Of a DNA stretch of 64,000 nt, positions 49,044 to 58,745 are shown one piece after another (position 1 is the stretch's first letter; each line of letters starts with the position of its first letter). The notes under the pieces were generated by a model. That model was given only the letters and a program-made list of their open reading frames with translations. It ran no database searches and had not been told where the DNA came from. The stretch covers positions 124,001 to 188,000 of the forward strand of contig NZ_JBBCJO010000011.1 of NCBI RefSeq assembly GCF_037190085.1. The letters are read 5' to 3'. This stretch comes from Gemmatimonas aurantiaca. GTDB lineage: Bacteria; Gemmatimonadota; Gemmatimonadetes; Gemmatimonadales; Gemmatimonadaceae. Made by a program: the position numbers and the translations under genes.

Positions 49044-50460
49044 ATGAGTGGGTTTCGCACATCACTGACCGCGTTGGGTGTCGCGGCATGCATCGCGCCG
49101 CTGGTGGTCCATGCGCAGTCGCGTATTCAGGGCACCGTGACGGATTCGCTGCGCGGCCCCGCACCGCTGTCGGGTGCCGTGGTGGTTCTGCTCGAACAGA
49201 ACCGGTATACGACGGCCGATGCGCGCGGCCGATTCCACTTCGACAGTGTGCCCTCGGGCCGGGCGACACTCGGTCTCCTGCATCCGGTGCTGGACTCCCT
49301 CGATCTGCAATTGCCGTCCATGACGGTGGATGTGGATGCGCGGAATGTCCGCGTGGCGATGAGCATTCCGCCGGCGGAACGTCTCTACGCGCTGCTCTGC
49401 AGCGGGGCACGCGAAGACGATGGCGGCGTGGTGGTGGGACGGGTGCGCGATATCGACAGCGATGTCCCGCTGGAGGGCGCCGTGGTTGCTACGGAGTGGG
49501 TGGAGTACGTGGTGACCGGTGGACGGTCGACGCCCAAGGTCATGGCAGTCGCCGACCGGAGTCGCGCCGGGGGGCTGTTCGTGTTGTGCAATGTGCCCAC
49601 ACAGGTGCCGCTGCTGGTGCGGGCCCGCTATGAGGGCATGCTGGCGGGTCCGGCGCGCCTTTCCCTCGACGATCGCCTGCTGGGACGCGCCGACGTGGCT
49701 TTCAGTCGTCGGGACACAGCGGCGCGTCATGTCAGCGTTGCGGACACGGTGATTCCAGGCGACGAGGTACGTGGCACGGCCGCGATACGGGGCCGGATCA
49801 CGCGGGCCGATGGCACGCCGGCCACCCAGGCCATTGTCGGTGTGGTGGGAACGGGTCGCAGCCGACGACAAAGGTGTGTATCAGCTCGACGGCATCGCCG
49901 CGGGGACGCGCACCCTCGATGTGCGCGCCATTGGTTCAGCGCCCAGGCAGGAGAGCTTCGATTTTCCCACCGGTGGTGTTCGCGTCCACAACTTCATCCT
50001 CGACCCGGCACCGCAGGCGCTGGCGGCCGTGAAGACCGTCGAGACCGGGCGCTTGGCTTTCATGGCATCGGGGTTTGCCGATCGACGCCGCATGGGATTG
50101 GGCGCGTTTCTGACCCAGGAGGACATCAAACGGCACTCCGCGCTCGATCTGAATGCGGCCTTGATGACGATGCGTGGCATCCGCATCGATGGAGGGTTGT
50201 TCATGGGCATGCCGGTGATGCGGAGCCTGGATAAAGGCAGGCACTGCATACCGGCATTCTTCCTCGATGGGCTGCAGTTTCCGGTGGACGGGCCGCGGCC
50301 CGCCGATGATGTCCTCTATCCCTATACGGATCTCACCGCCGCCGCTCCCGTCGAGCAGATCCTGGGAATCGAGGTCTATGCTTCGTTGGGAGGGATTCCT
50401 CCACAGTACGCTGCTGCGAGTGCCATGGGGTGCGGGGCCATCGTGATCTGGACGCGCTGA
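49044..50460 (+). pseudogene. Frameshifted paralog of the plug-domain protein
   Basis: The same architecture as the gene upstream: a signal peptide ending VVHAQSRIQG, two CarboxypepD_reg units, and a plug-like end (MGLGAFLTQEDIKRHSAL to IVIWTR). The reading frame changes at about 49857: before it the frame reads AIVGVVGTGR, after it (+1) AADDKGVYQLDGIAAGTRTLDVRAIG continues the homology. Against the paralog (GSGRLTRTDVDGRF) the gap is best explained by an 8-base deletion. Both halves are otherwise intact, so the lesion is recent, or a sequencing error. GAGG lies before the ATG at 49044. Confidence 0.8.
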
Positions 50461-50528
50461 CGGTGCGCACCGACGCCGGCCGCGCCGCCCAGCGGGGCAT
50501 GTCGTCGGTGGGTACGCCGGTCAGTACC

Positions 50529-51668
50529 TCAGCGCAGCCACGTGTCCCGATGCGCGTCCACGAAATCATCGTCGACGAGCTCCGGATACAGTACCGGTAG
50601 TCGGGCGAGCATGTCGGCCTGCCCCGGGGAAAGCTGTTCGTGTGTGTCGAACGTCCAGGTGCCACGCACCAGTCCCTGCCGTCGCAACACGTCGAGAATG
50701 CCGGGCAGACAGCCGCGATACCCGTTGGCGGCGTCGAAGATCGCGGCATTGGCCATCGTCAGCGCCGCGCCGCGCGTGAGCCATGAGGCCGGCAACGAGG
50801 TGCTGCCACCGGCACGCCATGCTTGGAACGCCTGCAGCATCGTCACCGCCTTCGAGGTCCATACGGCCCACTGGCCGAGCAGGCCACCCACGAAGTGACG
50901 GGTGTACGCCCGTCCACCACTCGTGACGGGGATGTCGGTGACGAGATCGGGAACGATGGCATCGTCGTTACCCGTATAGAGCGCGATGTCGTCGCGCCCC
51001 GCGTCGGCGAGTGCGCGCACCACGTCGAGCGTGGCATACCGATCGAACGGTGCGACTTTGATGGCCACGACATTCGCGATCTCGGCGAATTCGCGCCAGA
51101 ACGCATGACTCAGTCGACGCCCGCCAACCGCCGGCTGCAGATAGAACCCGAACAAGGGAATGGCCTCGGCCACACGCCGGCAGTGCGCGAGGATGTCCGC
51201 ATCGGTGGCATCGCGCCACGCTCCCAGGGAGAGCAGCCCGCAGTGGTAACCGAGTGCGAGCGCGATCCGGGCTTCACGCAACGCCTGTGCGGTATCGCCG
51301 ATGAGGCCCGCGACTTTCACGAACGGACGGGGATCGGCCGTCAGCGATGTCGCGACGGTTTCCGCGGCCAGCTCCAGCACCGGTCGGTACAGACCGATCT
51401 TGGCATCGTGAATGGGGAATCCGGTGGTGTGCACGCCAACCGCGATGCCACCGGCGCCGGCCGCCACATAGTAGCGGGTGAGCGCGCGCTGATGACGTTC
51501 GTCGAGTGTGCGTGATGGCGTGAGGGCGAGCGGATGCGCCGGGATGACGTGGCCGTATTGCAGATGACGGCGCACGTTGAACCCGCTCGATGGATCGCTC
51601 AACGAATTGCTCTGCGAATTGCTCTGCGAATCGCTCTGCGGCTCATTCGGCGAATCGTTCATCGACAT
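50529..51668 (-). CDS. DapA-like dihydrodipicolinate synthase-family protein
   Basis: A 379-residue TIM-barrel protein with YYVAAGAGGIAVGVHTTGFP near the N-terminus and AIKVAPFDRYATLDVVRAL later, where the Lys of AIKV is the expected Schiff-base lysine. Substrate is unknown; the family covers aldolases and sugar-acid lyases. The N-terminus has a 12-bp tandem repeat at 51604-51639 encoding an NSQSNSQS-type low-complexity tail. It is the last gene of a minus-strand group with an epimerase, plsC and sufE. Confidence 0.75.
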   Translation of the reverse strand: MSMNDSPNEPQSDSQSNSQSNSLSDPSSGFNVRRHLQYGHVIPAHPLALTPSRTLDERHQRALTRYYVAAGAGGIAVGVHTTGFPIHDAKIGLYRPVLELAAETVATSLTADPRPFVKVAGLIGDTAQALREARIALALGYHCGLLSLGAWRDATDADILAHCRRVAEAIPLFGFYLQPAVGGRRLSHAFWREFAEIANVVAIKVAPFDRYATLDVVRALADAGRDDIALYTGNDDAIVPDLVTDIPVTSGGRAYTRHFVGGLLGQWAVWTSKAVTMLQAFQAWRAGGSTSLPASWLTRGAALTMANAAIFDAANGYRGCLPGILDVLRRQGLVRGTWTFDTHEQLSPGQADMLARLPVLYPELVDDDFVDAHRDTWLR

Positions 51669-51689
51669 GGACCCGTCTCCCCGCAGCCG

Positions 51690-52706
51690 TCAGAAACGCC
51701 CATCCCGCACCTCGAATTTCGTGGGTTTGGCCAGCAGACGACCTCCGGCGCGGATCCAGTCCACGGTCCAGGCACAGAGCGTGTCGAGCGGCAACGGTGT
51801 GTGTGGCAACCGCTGCCCGAGAGCGTCCACGTTGCCGACGAGTGCATCGGTGCCCGCTTCACCGGCGAAATGCGGCGTGACACCCGCGTACCGGGCCACC
51901 CGTTCGGCGATCTCCCGCACCGGGACGATCGCGCCAGTCACATTGAGCGCCACGGCCGGCGTGTCCGCCACCGTCAGTGCGCGGAGAGCCAGACGATTGG
52001 CGTCGCCCTGCCAGATGACATTCACGTGGCCGGTGTCCAGGGCGACGGGCTCTCCGTTCAGCACCTGGCGCGCGATCTCGGTCACCACGCCATAGCGCAG
52101 ATCGTTGGCGTAAAAGAGACGGTACAACAGCAGCGGCGAACCGGTGCGACGGGCCACACTTTCGAACACGCGTTCGCGCCCGATGCACGAGGCGGCATAT
52201 TCACCGTCGGGACTCAGCGGGTCGCTCTCGCGCGATCCTCCCGATGTCAGCGCCACACGCCCGTACACATTGCCGGTGCTGAAACACACGATGCGCGCAC
52301 CGGCAAATCGCTCCGCGGCGTGCGTGGAGGCCACGACGTTCTGCGTCCAGGTGCCCACCGGATCGCCGCTCGTGCCGAATTTCTGACCGGCCAGCCAGAG
52401 CACATTGGGTACGACGGGCAACGACGCCACCGCGGCGGGATCGGCCAGGTCGGCTCGCAACACGCTCACGCCGGCCGATTCGAGGGCCGACGCCACCGCA
52501 GGGTCGCTGAAGCGCGACACCGCGAGAATGCGCCGCCCGGTGTCGAGGGTGGCGCGCCGCACCATCCGCACGAGCGACGGCCCCATCTTGCCTCCCGCTC
52601 CCAGCACGATCACGTCCCCCTCGAGCGCCGCGAGCGCTTCCATCGTGGCGGCGTCCGGCTCGGAGAGCCGGGCCTCGAGATCGGCTTCGGTGCGGGGCGC
52701 GGTCAT
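51690..52706 (-). CDS. NAD-dependent epimerase/dehydratase-family protein
   Basis: A 338-residue SDR-like enzyme. The nucleotide-binding turn is VIVLGAGGKMGPSLVRMV. Further landmarks are NVLWLAGQKFG, VCFSTGNVYG, and a Tyr/Lys pair that is not canonical (ASCIGRERVF at the usual YxxxK place), so catalysis is doubtful. The ATG at 52704-52706 shares one base with the plsC stop. Together with the DapA-like gene it may act in sugar or sugar-acid metabolism. Confidence 0.7.
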   Translation of the reverse strand: MTAPRTEADLEARLSEPDAATMEALAALEGDVIVLGAGGKMGPSLVRMVRRATLDTGRRILAVSRFSDPAVASALESAGVSVLRADLADPAAVASLPVVPNVLWLAGQKFGTSGDPVGTWTQNVVASTHAAERFAGARIVCFSTGNVYGRVALTSGGSRESDPLSPDGEYAASCIGRERVFESVARRTGSPLLLYRLFYANDLRYGVVTEIARQVLNGEPVALDTGHVNVIWQGDANRLALRALTVADTPAVALNVTGAIVPVREIAERVARYAGVTPHFAGEAGTDALVGNVDALGQRLPHTPLPLDTLCAWTVDWIRAGGRLLAKPTKFEVRDGRF

Positions 52707-53476
52707 CACGCCACGGCGTTTTCGACGTCGTGCAGACGGATACCGAGTTCCGCGGCGAGCTTGCGTCGTCCGGCCTCGATCCGCTCCCGCGTCAAGGCTT
52801 TGAGCCTGCCGATGTCGGCCATGGTCATTCCGTGGGTTTCGATCGGTTCGAGCACCTCGGCGAGGGCTCTGGCGCGCAGGAAGCGGAACGTGCCTTTGGC
52901 CATCGCGTTGCGTGTGCCGGCCACCGCGATGGGCAGAATGGGCGCGCCGCTTTCGATGGCCAGTCGGAAGGCCCCATCCTTGAATGGCAGCATCTCCGAA
53001 GTGCGGGAGCGAGTGCCTTCGGGGAAGATCATCACGCTCACCCGCTTGGCGAGTCGGTCACGGCACTGCGCGATGGCATCGAGCGTGGAGTCGCGATTGC
53101 CGCGCACGAGTTTGATGTCGCCGGCCATCTGCATCATCCAGCCCATGCAGGGGATCTTGAACATCGTGTCCTTGCTCAACCACTTCATCTCCCAGGGGAA
53201 GCAGCTGATGAGAAACACATCCGCGTACGACTCGTGGTTGGCCACCACCACATACGGCCGACGGGGATCCGCAATGCGGCCGCGCGTGTGGAAGTTCCAC
53301 AGGCCGTTGATGCGCGTGGCGAACACGGCCACGAGGCGGAACGCCCGGCCGGCCGCGTAACGTCCCTTGTCGAAGGGTGCGGTACAGGCGTACACGAGCG
53401 CCACGATGGGCGTCCCGATGATCACGCTCAGCACCGTTCCCGTCCATGCCCACCAGTTGAGAAGCGTTCCTGCCAT
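52706..53476 (-). CDS. 1-acyl-sn-glycerol-3-phosphate acyltransferase (PlsC family)
   Basis: Makes phosphatidic acid by acylating lysophosphatidic acid at the inner membrane. The 256-residue product has an N-terminal membrane segment (WWAWTGTVLSVIIGTPIVALVYA) and the family motifs NHESYAD (catalytic H-x4-D), a KWLSKDTMFKIP block, FPEGTRS and PILPIAVAGT. Confidence in the family is high; physiological role in this operon is unclear. Confidence 0.9.
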   Translation of the reverse strand: MAGTLLNWWAWTGTVLSVIIGTPIVALVYACTAPFDKGRYAAGRAFRLVAVFATRINGLWNFHTRGRIADPRRPYVVVANHESYADVFLISCFPWEMKWLSKDTMFKIPCMGWMMQMAGDIKLVRGNRDSTLDAIAQCRDRLAKRVSVMIFPEGTRSRTSEMLPFKDGAFRLAIESGAPILPIAVAGTRNAMAKGTFRFLRARALAEVLEPIETHGMTMADIGRLKALTRERIEAGRRKLAAELGIRLHDVENAVA

Positions 53477-53495
53477 CGTCGAAGTGCTCCGGGGG

Positions 53496-53933
53496 TCAGC
53501 CGCTTTCGGCGGCGTATCGCTTGAGTCGGGCCACCATGGCCGACAGGCCTGCCTCGCGCGCGCCCAGTCCGATGTCGGTCATGAGCAGGCGAACGAAGTC
53601 GGGCGGCAGCGCCAGCGTGACCGACGGGGGCTGGTCGTTCACCGCGGCGAAAGTGATGGCCAGCACCGCCGCCACGGTGGGCGACTGTCGGGCGTTGACG
53701 TCGGCATGGAAGTGCATCGTGCCGTCCGCCTGCCGCTCGGGGAAGATGTCCACCCGCGTCTGACACTCGGGGACGGTGAACGCGGCCCGATCGAGCACCG
53801 CGAAGCGTTCAGGGAGGGGTTCGAGCTTCTTCGACCACGCGAGCAGCGCCTGCATCTTGTCCTCGCGCCCGAGGAGGCGGAACTGACGCAGTGTTCTGGC
53901 GAGTGGGGGCGGGAGGTCGGCCTCGTCGGACAT
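53496..53933 (-). CDS. SufE-like sulfur acceptor protein
   Basis: SufE takes sulfur from the SufS desulfurase. The 145-residue product matches the fold with LLGREDKMQALLAWSKKLEPLPE and the acceptor Cys in VPECQTRVDIF (usually GCQSQVW; here Glu replaces Gly and Arg/Asp follow). A C-terminal TDIGLGAREAGLSAMVARLK ends it. Start MSDEADLP; the frame upstream runs through a repeat region. No other suf genes are nearby. Confidence 0.8.
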   Translation of the reverse strand: MSDEADLPPPLARTLRQFRLLGREDKMQALLAWSKKLEPLPERFAVLDRAAFTVPECQTRVDIFPERQADGTMHFHADVNARQSPTVAAVLAITFAAVNDQPPSVTLALPPDFVRLLMTDIGLGAREAGLSAMVARLKRYAAESG

Positions 53934-54239
53934 GGGGTGCAAGGTAATGGGGACGGGACCGGGGGCGGTGGGGGGATTCGCGGTTGTGGGTATCGAGGGG
54001 GGTGGGTTCGGGGTGGAACGGCCCGGTAACGGGTCTCGCGACCAGGGACTCGAGTCCCACAACCCGGCAGGTCATCCCCGAACCCACGTCCTTGAGACCC
54101 GCCACCCTGTGGTTCCCCTCCCAACCCCGAACCCGAGACCCTGAACCGCGCGGCCCGCGCACCCCGAACGGGAACCCCTCCCTGTGCGTCCGAATATGTA
54201 GAATGTAGATCTCCGTCCGATTCTTTCACCAAACCGGCC
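53934..54239. repeat. Palindromic intergenic region with family 2 repeat, copy 2
   Basis: The 306-base gap is full of short inverted repeats: GTGGGTTCGGGG at 54002-54013 with its complement at 54076-54087, and the 14-base palindrome GGGACTCGAGTCCC at 54045-54058. Bases 54112-54147 match the right arm of the repeat at 44332-44366. The last part before msrP should carry its promoter; I could not place it. No gene. Confidence 0.6.
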
Positions 54240-55157
54240 ATGCTCATCCGCAAGCCCGACGACATCCCCTCTTCGGAAATCACCCCCGAGGGGCTCTACC
54301 AGAATCGCCGCGCCTTCATCGGCACGGCGGGGGCGTTGGCCCTGGGTGGTCTGGCCGCGCCCTCGATCGCGCGGGGTCTGGCGCGGCACGGGGAGGTGCA
54401 GGAGGACAAGATCACGCCGGAAAACGACGCGACGAGTTACAACAACTTCTACGAGTTCGGCACCGACAAGGAAGATCCGAAAGAGCAGGCCAAGGACTTC
54501 CAGCCGAAACCGTGGACCGTGAACGTCGAAGGACTGGTGAAGACGCCGCGTGCATATGCATTCGACGACCTGCTGAGCAAGCTGCCCGTGCAGGATCGGG
54601 TGTATCGCATGCGGTGTGTCGAAGCGTGGTCGATGGTGATTCCGTGGCAGGGCGTGCCGCTCAAGGATGTCATTGCGCGGTTGGAGCCGCTGCCCAGTGC
54701 GAAGTTCGTGGAATTCACCACGCTGTACGACCCCAAACGCATGCCCGGACAGCGCCGCGCGGTGCTGCCGTGGCCGTACAAGGAAGGACTGCGCATGGAC
54801 GAGGCCACGAACGCGCTCACGTTGCTCGCCACGGGCATGTACGGCAAAGCGCTGCCGAATCAGAACGGTGCGCCCCTGCGGCTCGTGACGCCGTGGAAGT
54901 ACGGCTTCAAAGGCATCAAGAGCATCGTGAAGATCCGCTTCACCGATCGCATGCCGAACACCACCTGGAACGACGCCAATTCGAGCGAATACGGCTTCTA
55001 CGCGAACGTGAATCCCACGGTGGATCATCCGCGCTGGAGTCAGGCCAAGGAGCGGCGCATCGGGGAGTTCCTGCGTCGCAACACGCTCATGTTCAATGGG
55101 TACGCCGACCAGGTGGCCTCGATGTACGCGGGGATGGATCTGCGGAAGTTCTATTGA
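54240..55157 (+). CDS. msrP: Periplasmic methionine-sulfoxide reductase catalytic subunit MsrP
   Basis: A molybdopterin enzyme that repairs oxidised methionine in periplasmic proteins. The 305-residue product has a Tat signal (NRRAFIGTAGALALGGLAAPS), the molybdenum-ligand Cys in YRMRCVEAWSMVIPWQG, and MPGQRRAVLPWPYKEGLRMDEA and TPWKYGFKGIKSIV, all typical. The membrane partner msrQ follows 2 bases later. Confidence 0.94.
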   Translation: MLIRKPDDIPSSEITPEGLYQNRRAFIGTAGALALGGLAAPSIARGLARHGEVQEDKITPENDATSYNNFYEFGTDKEDPKEQAKDFQPKPWTVNVEGLVKTPRAYAFDDLLSKLPVQDRVYRMRCVEAWSMVIPWQGVPLKDVIARLEPLPSAKFVEFTTLYDPKRMPGQRRAVLPWPYKEGLRMDEATNALTLLATGMYGKALPNQNGAPLRLVTPWKYGFKGIKSIVKIRFTDRMPNTTWNDANSSEYGFYANVNPTVDHPRWSQAKERRIGEFLRRNTLMFNGYADQVASMYAGMDLRKFY

Positions 55158-55159
55158 AC

Positions 55160-55771
55160 ATGCGACGGTGGGTGCGGCCGGCGCTCTGGGTGCTGGTGAT
55201 CTTCCCGGCGCCCATGCTGGTCGCGCAGTTGTTGCTCGGCCAGCTTGGCGCCGATCCGATCGACAAACTGGAACGGCTCTCGGGACTCTGGGCGCTGCGG
55301 TTTCTCATAGCCTCCCTGGCCGTGACGCCCCTGATGCGTCTCACCGGCTGGGGGTGGCTGGTGGCGGAGCGCCGGTTCCTCGGACTCGCCGCCTTCTTCT
55401 GGGCCATGGCCCATCTGTCCGTGTACACGGTGCTGGACTGGTTTTTCGACTGGCACGAGATCTGGAAGGACATCGCCGAGCATCTGTACATCACCCTGGG
55501 CATGCTGGCGTTCGTGCTCATGATCCCGCTCGCGCTCACGTCCACGAAGGCGTCGATCCGCCGGCTGGGCGGGGCCCGCTGGAACCGGTTGCACGCGCTG
55601 GTCTACGTGTCGGTCATTGCCGCCGGCTTCCACTACGTGTGGGCAGTCAAGAAGGACATTGCCCAGCCGATCTTCTATGGTACGATGATCGCCATCCTCC
55701 TCGCATTCCGGGTGGTCTGGCGCATCCAGCGACGCTCTTCGGCCCGATCGGTGTCCGGCTCCGTGTCATAA
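55160..55771 (+). CDS. msrQ: Heme-binding membrane subunit MsrQ
   Basis: MsrQ is the b-type haem membrane protein that feeds electrons to MsrP. The 203-residue product has about six membrane spans, haem-ligand histidines in FWAMAHLSVYTVLDW and the histidines of HEIWKDIAEHLYITLG and RLHALVYVSVIAAGFHYVW. Start ATG at 55160, 2 bases after the msrP stop; the larger frame is the msrP gene in another phase. Confidence 0.92.
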   Translation: MRRWVRPALWVLVIFPAPMLVAQLLLGQLGADPIDKLERLSGLWALRFLIASLAVTPLMRLTGWGWLVAERRFLGLAAFFWAMAHLSVYTVLDWFFDWHEIWKDIAEHLYITLGMLAFVLMIPLALTSTKASIRRLGGARWNRLHALVYVSVIAAGFHYVWAVKKDIAQPIFYGTMIAILLAFRVVWRIQRRSSARSVSGSVS

Positions 55772-55895
55772 AGGCCGGCGGTGTGACGGTGGCGGCGGGT
55801 GATCGTCCTCTCCAGAGGTCCGTGGGGGAGGCTCGTGCAGGAGCCCGCGCGGAAGCCCGTGCGTCCTGCTGTGCAACTCAACCGTCGTTCTGTTC

Positions 55896-58745
55896 ATGCC
55901 ACCAGTGACCGGCGCGGAATCGCGTCGCATCGAACTCCCTGCACAGTCTGATCGTCCGACCCCGGCGCGCGGGTATGCCGCGGTGCCGGGGGGATTGCAC
56001 AGTGCGCGCTGGGAACGCCATGCCATCATGTCCGCGGCGATCTATGCGATCGTGGCGACGGTGTGGCTCGCGGCATTGCATGGCCGCGACATCGAGTTGT
56101 TCAGCGTTCTGGGCGCCGCCCGTATTCTTGCTCCGTTTCCGGTGGTGGGAGTCGCGCTCGTGTTCGCATGGCGTGCAAGCCGCGAACTCTCACTCGATCT
56201 TGGCAGCCGCCGGTTCTGGCGCCGGCTGATCGTCGTGCTGGTGCTCGTGGCGATCACGCCCTGTCTGCGTTTCATGCCGACGCTGCCCTGGATCGGCATC
56301 GACCTGGCCATCCGTTTCGGGGTGACCCTGAGTGGCCCGCTGCTGATGCTGACCGCGCTGCTGCAGTTGCCCAGCGCGCCACATACCCCCGTCGACAAGA
56401 CCAAACTCTGGCTGGATATCGCGACCGTGATTGTGGGCGGTCTGCTGGTCGCGTGGTACGATCTGGCCACGACGCATCTGCCGGGCGACCGGATGGTGCG
56501 GCTGTCGTTCCAGCTGCTGCATGTGCTGGCGGTCTTCGATCTGGTGCTGGTACTCGTGGCCTCGATTCTCTGGCGACGGACCGCCCTGATTCCACGCGCG
56601 AACATTCTGGTGCTCATCGGAGCCGCGCTGCTGATACGGTTCCTGGGGCACGTCGCATCGATCGGGGAGATGTATGCCGGTCAGAAGATCCCGGATGTGA
56701 TGTACGTGATCCGTCCGACGGCCGGACTGTTGCTGGCCATCGCCGGCTGGATGAGCGCCGCCACGGTGTTGCGTCGCGATGTGCGGGCATCACGCGATCG
56801 GGATGGCCGTTCGGTGAGCATCCTGCCCTACGTGCTGGTGCTGCCGGGCTTCGTGCTGTTGCTGCGTCTGGCTTTCGAGGAAGGGCGGCAGCCGCTGCTC
56901 GGGCTCGTGTTGGGAGCGGCCACGCTGACCGTGCTGGCGTTTGCCCGGCAGTTCGCGGCGTCGCGGGAAGCGGTGAGCGCCCTGGCCGAGGCAACGGCAC
57001 GTGACAGCGAAGCGCGGTTCCGGGCGCTGGTGCAGCATTCGAGCGACGTCATCATGATCGTCGACCCCGACGGGACGCTGCGGTATGCCAGCCCGTCCAT
57101 GTCCACCGTGTTCGGGCATGAGCCGTCGCGCATCGTCGGCCTCAATCTGCTCACGCTGCTGCACATGGAAGATCAGCAGGGTGCGGCGCAGTTTCTCGAG
57201 GAACTCGCGCGCTCCGGTATCCGAACGGGGGCGGGGTCCCCCGGGGTGCTCAAGCGCGAGTGGCGCCTGGTGCATGCCGATGGGAGTTGGATGACCGTGG
57301 ACAACGTCGGCACCAACCTGCTGCGGGAACCGGTGGTGCGTGGTCTCGTGCTCAATTCGCGTGATGTCACCGAACAGAGCATGATCAAGCAGCAGTACAT
57401 CCACCAGGCATTTCACGATCCGCTCACCGATCTCGCGAACCGGTCGCTCTTCCTGTATCAGGTGGGGCATGCGCTGGCCCGCGGCGCGCGCAAGAACTCG
57501 CCGGTGACCGTGCTGTTCCTCGATCTCGACAACTTCAAGACCGTCAACGACTCGCTCGGCCATGCGGCAGGGGACCGTCTGCTGGTCGATGCGGCGCGCC
57601 GTCTGGCGTCGTGTGTGCGGGCCAGCGATCTCATCGCGCGACTGGGCGGCGATGAGTTTGCCGTGCTGGTGGAAGATGCGGCCTCGGTGGAGGAAGTCCT
57701 CGTCGTGGCATCCCGCATCGGGACGGCGCTGTCGCGGCCGTTCATGCTGGGCGGAAAGGAAGTGTTCGTCAGCGCGTCCATCGGCATCGCGCGCTCGTCG
57801 CAGGGCGAATCGTCCGACGATCTCGTACGCAATGCCGACGTGGCCATGTACGTGGCCAAGACCCGGGGCAAGGGTCAGCATGTGCTCTTCGAACAGGAGA
57901 TGCACGATGCCGCCGTCGAACGTCTGGTCGTGGAGGCCGACCTCCGCCGGGCCATCGAGCGCGAGGAATTCTTCCTGGAGTTCCAGCCCATCGTACGGCT
58001 GGAAACGGGCGACATCATCGGCGCGGAAGCACTGGTGCGCTGGCTGTGTCGTGAACGCGGAACCGTGCCACCTGGTGTGTTCATTCCCATCGCCGAAGTG
58101 ACGGGACTCATCGTGCCCATCGGGCGATGGGTGCTGCGCCGGGCCTGTCGGGAAGCGCAGCGGTGGACCCGCGAACGCGGCATTCCGGCCCGCATCACGG
58201 TCAATCTCTCCGGCCGTCAACTGCAGGACGCCGCCATCGTCGACGATGTCCGGCAGGCGCTCGAAGAGACGGGGCTCGATCCCGCGCAACTCGTTCTGGA
58301 AATCACCGAGAGCATGCTCATGCACAACACCGAGGTCTCCATGATCCGCCTGACGGCGCTCAAGGAACTCGGCGTATCGCTGGCCATCGACGACTTCGGC
58401 ACCGGCTATTCTTCCCTCAGCTATCTGCAACGCTATCCGATCGACATTCTGAAGATCGACAAGGCGTTCGTGGACGTCATCGACAAGGGAGGCGAAGGAC
58501 CGGTGCTGGCCAGCGCGATCGTGGCGCTCGGGGATACGCTGCGGATGAACACCGTGGCGGAGGGGATCGAGACGGAGGCCCAGCGCGGGCATCTGCTCAC
58601 CCTGGGATGTGAGCTGGGACAGGGCTTCCTGTTCTCGCCGCCTCTCGATGAGGAGGAGTTCTGGCATCTCCTGCTCGCCCGGGGTTCACGCACGCCGTAC
58701 GTCAGTCGTCGGCTTCGTGAAACGGGTGAACAACAGGCCGCCTGA
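55896..58745 (+). CDS. Membrane PAS-GGDEF-EAL protein (cyclic di-GMP turnover)
   Basis: A 949-residue signalling protein. About eight membrane spans fill residues 45-345, followed by a PAS domain (about 365-490, RFRALVQHSSDVIMIVDPDG) and a GGDEF domain with an intact LGGDEFAV. The EAL domain has EALVRW, NLSGRQLQ, ITESMLM, DDFGTGYSSLSYL, KIDKAFV, AEGIET and GQGF, so the phosphodiesterase looks active. It could make or break cyclic di-GMP and hence affect motility, but it lies outside the flagellar operons. The start is uncertain: ATG 55896 or ATG 56028. Confidence 0.9.
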   Translation: MPPVTGAESRRIELPAQSDRPTPARGYAAVPGGLHSARWERHAIMSAAIYAIVATVWLAALHGRDIELFSVLGAARILAPFPVVGVALVFAWRASRELSLDLGSRRFWRRLIVVLVLVAITPCLRFMPTLPWIGIDLAIRFGVTLSGPLLMLTALLQLPSAPHTPVDKTKLWLDIATVIVGGLLVAWYDLATTHLPGDRMVRLSFQLLHVLAVFDLVLVLVASILWRRTALIPRANILVLIGAALLIRFLGHVASIGEMYAGQKIPDVMYVIRPTAGLLLAIAGWMSAATVLRRDVRASRDRDGRSVSILPYVLVLPGFVLLLRLAFEEGRQPLLGLVLGAATLTVLAFARQFAASREAVSALAEATARDSEARFRALVQHSSDVIMIVDPDGTLRYASPSMSTVFGHEPSRIVGLNLLTLLHMEDQQGAAQFLEELARSGIRTGAGSPGVLKREWRLVHADGSWMTVDNVGTNLLREPVVRGLVLNSRDVTEQSMIKQQYIHQAFHDPLTDLANRSLFLYQVGHALARGARKNSPVTVLFLDLDNFKTVNDSLGHAAGDRLLVDAARRLASCVRASDLIARLGGDEFAVLVEDAASVEEVLVVASRIGTALSRPFMLGGKEVFVSASIGIARSSQGESSDDLVRNADVAMYVAKTRGKGQHVLFEQEMHDAAVERLVVEADLRRAIEREEFFLEFQPIVRLETGDIIGAEALVRWLCRERGTVPPGVFIPIAEVTGLIVPIGRWVLRRACREAQRWTRERGIPARITVNLSGRQLQDAAIVDDVRQALEETGLDPAQLVLEITESMLMHNTEVSMIRLTALKELGVSLAIDDFGTGYSSLSYLQRYPIDILKIDKAFVDVIDKGGEGPVLASAIVALGDTLRMNTVAEGIETEAQRGHLLTLGCELGQGFLFSPPLDEEEFWHLLLARGSRTPYVSRRLRETGEQQAA

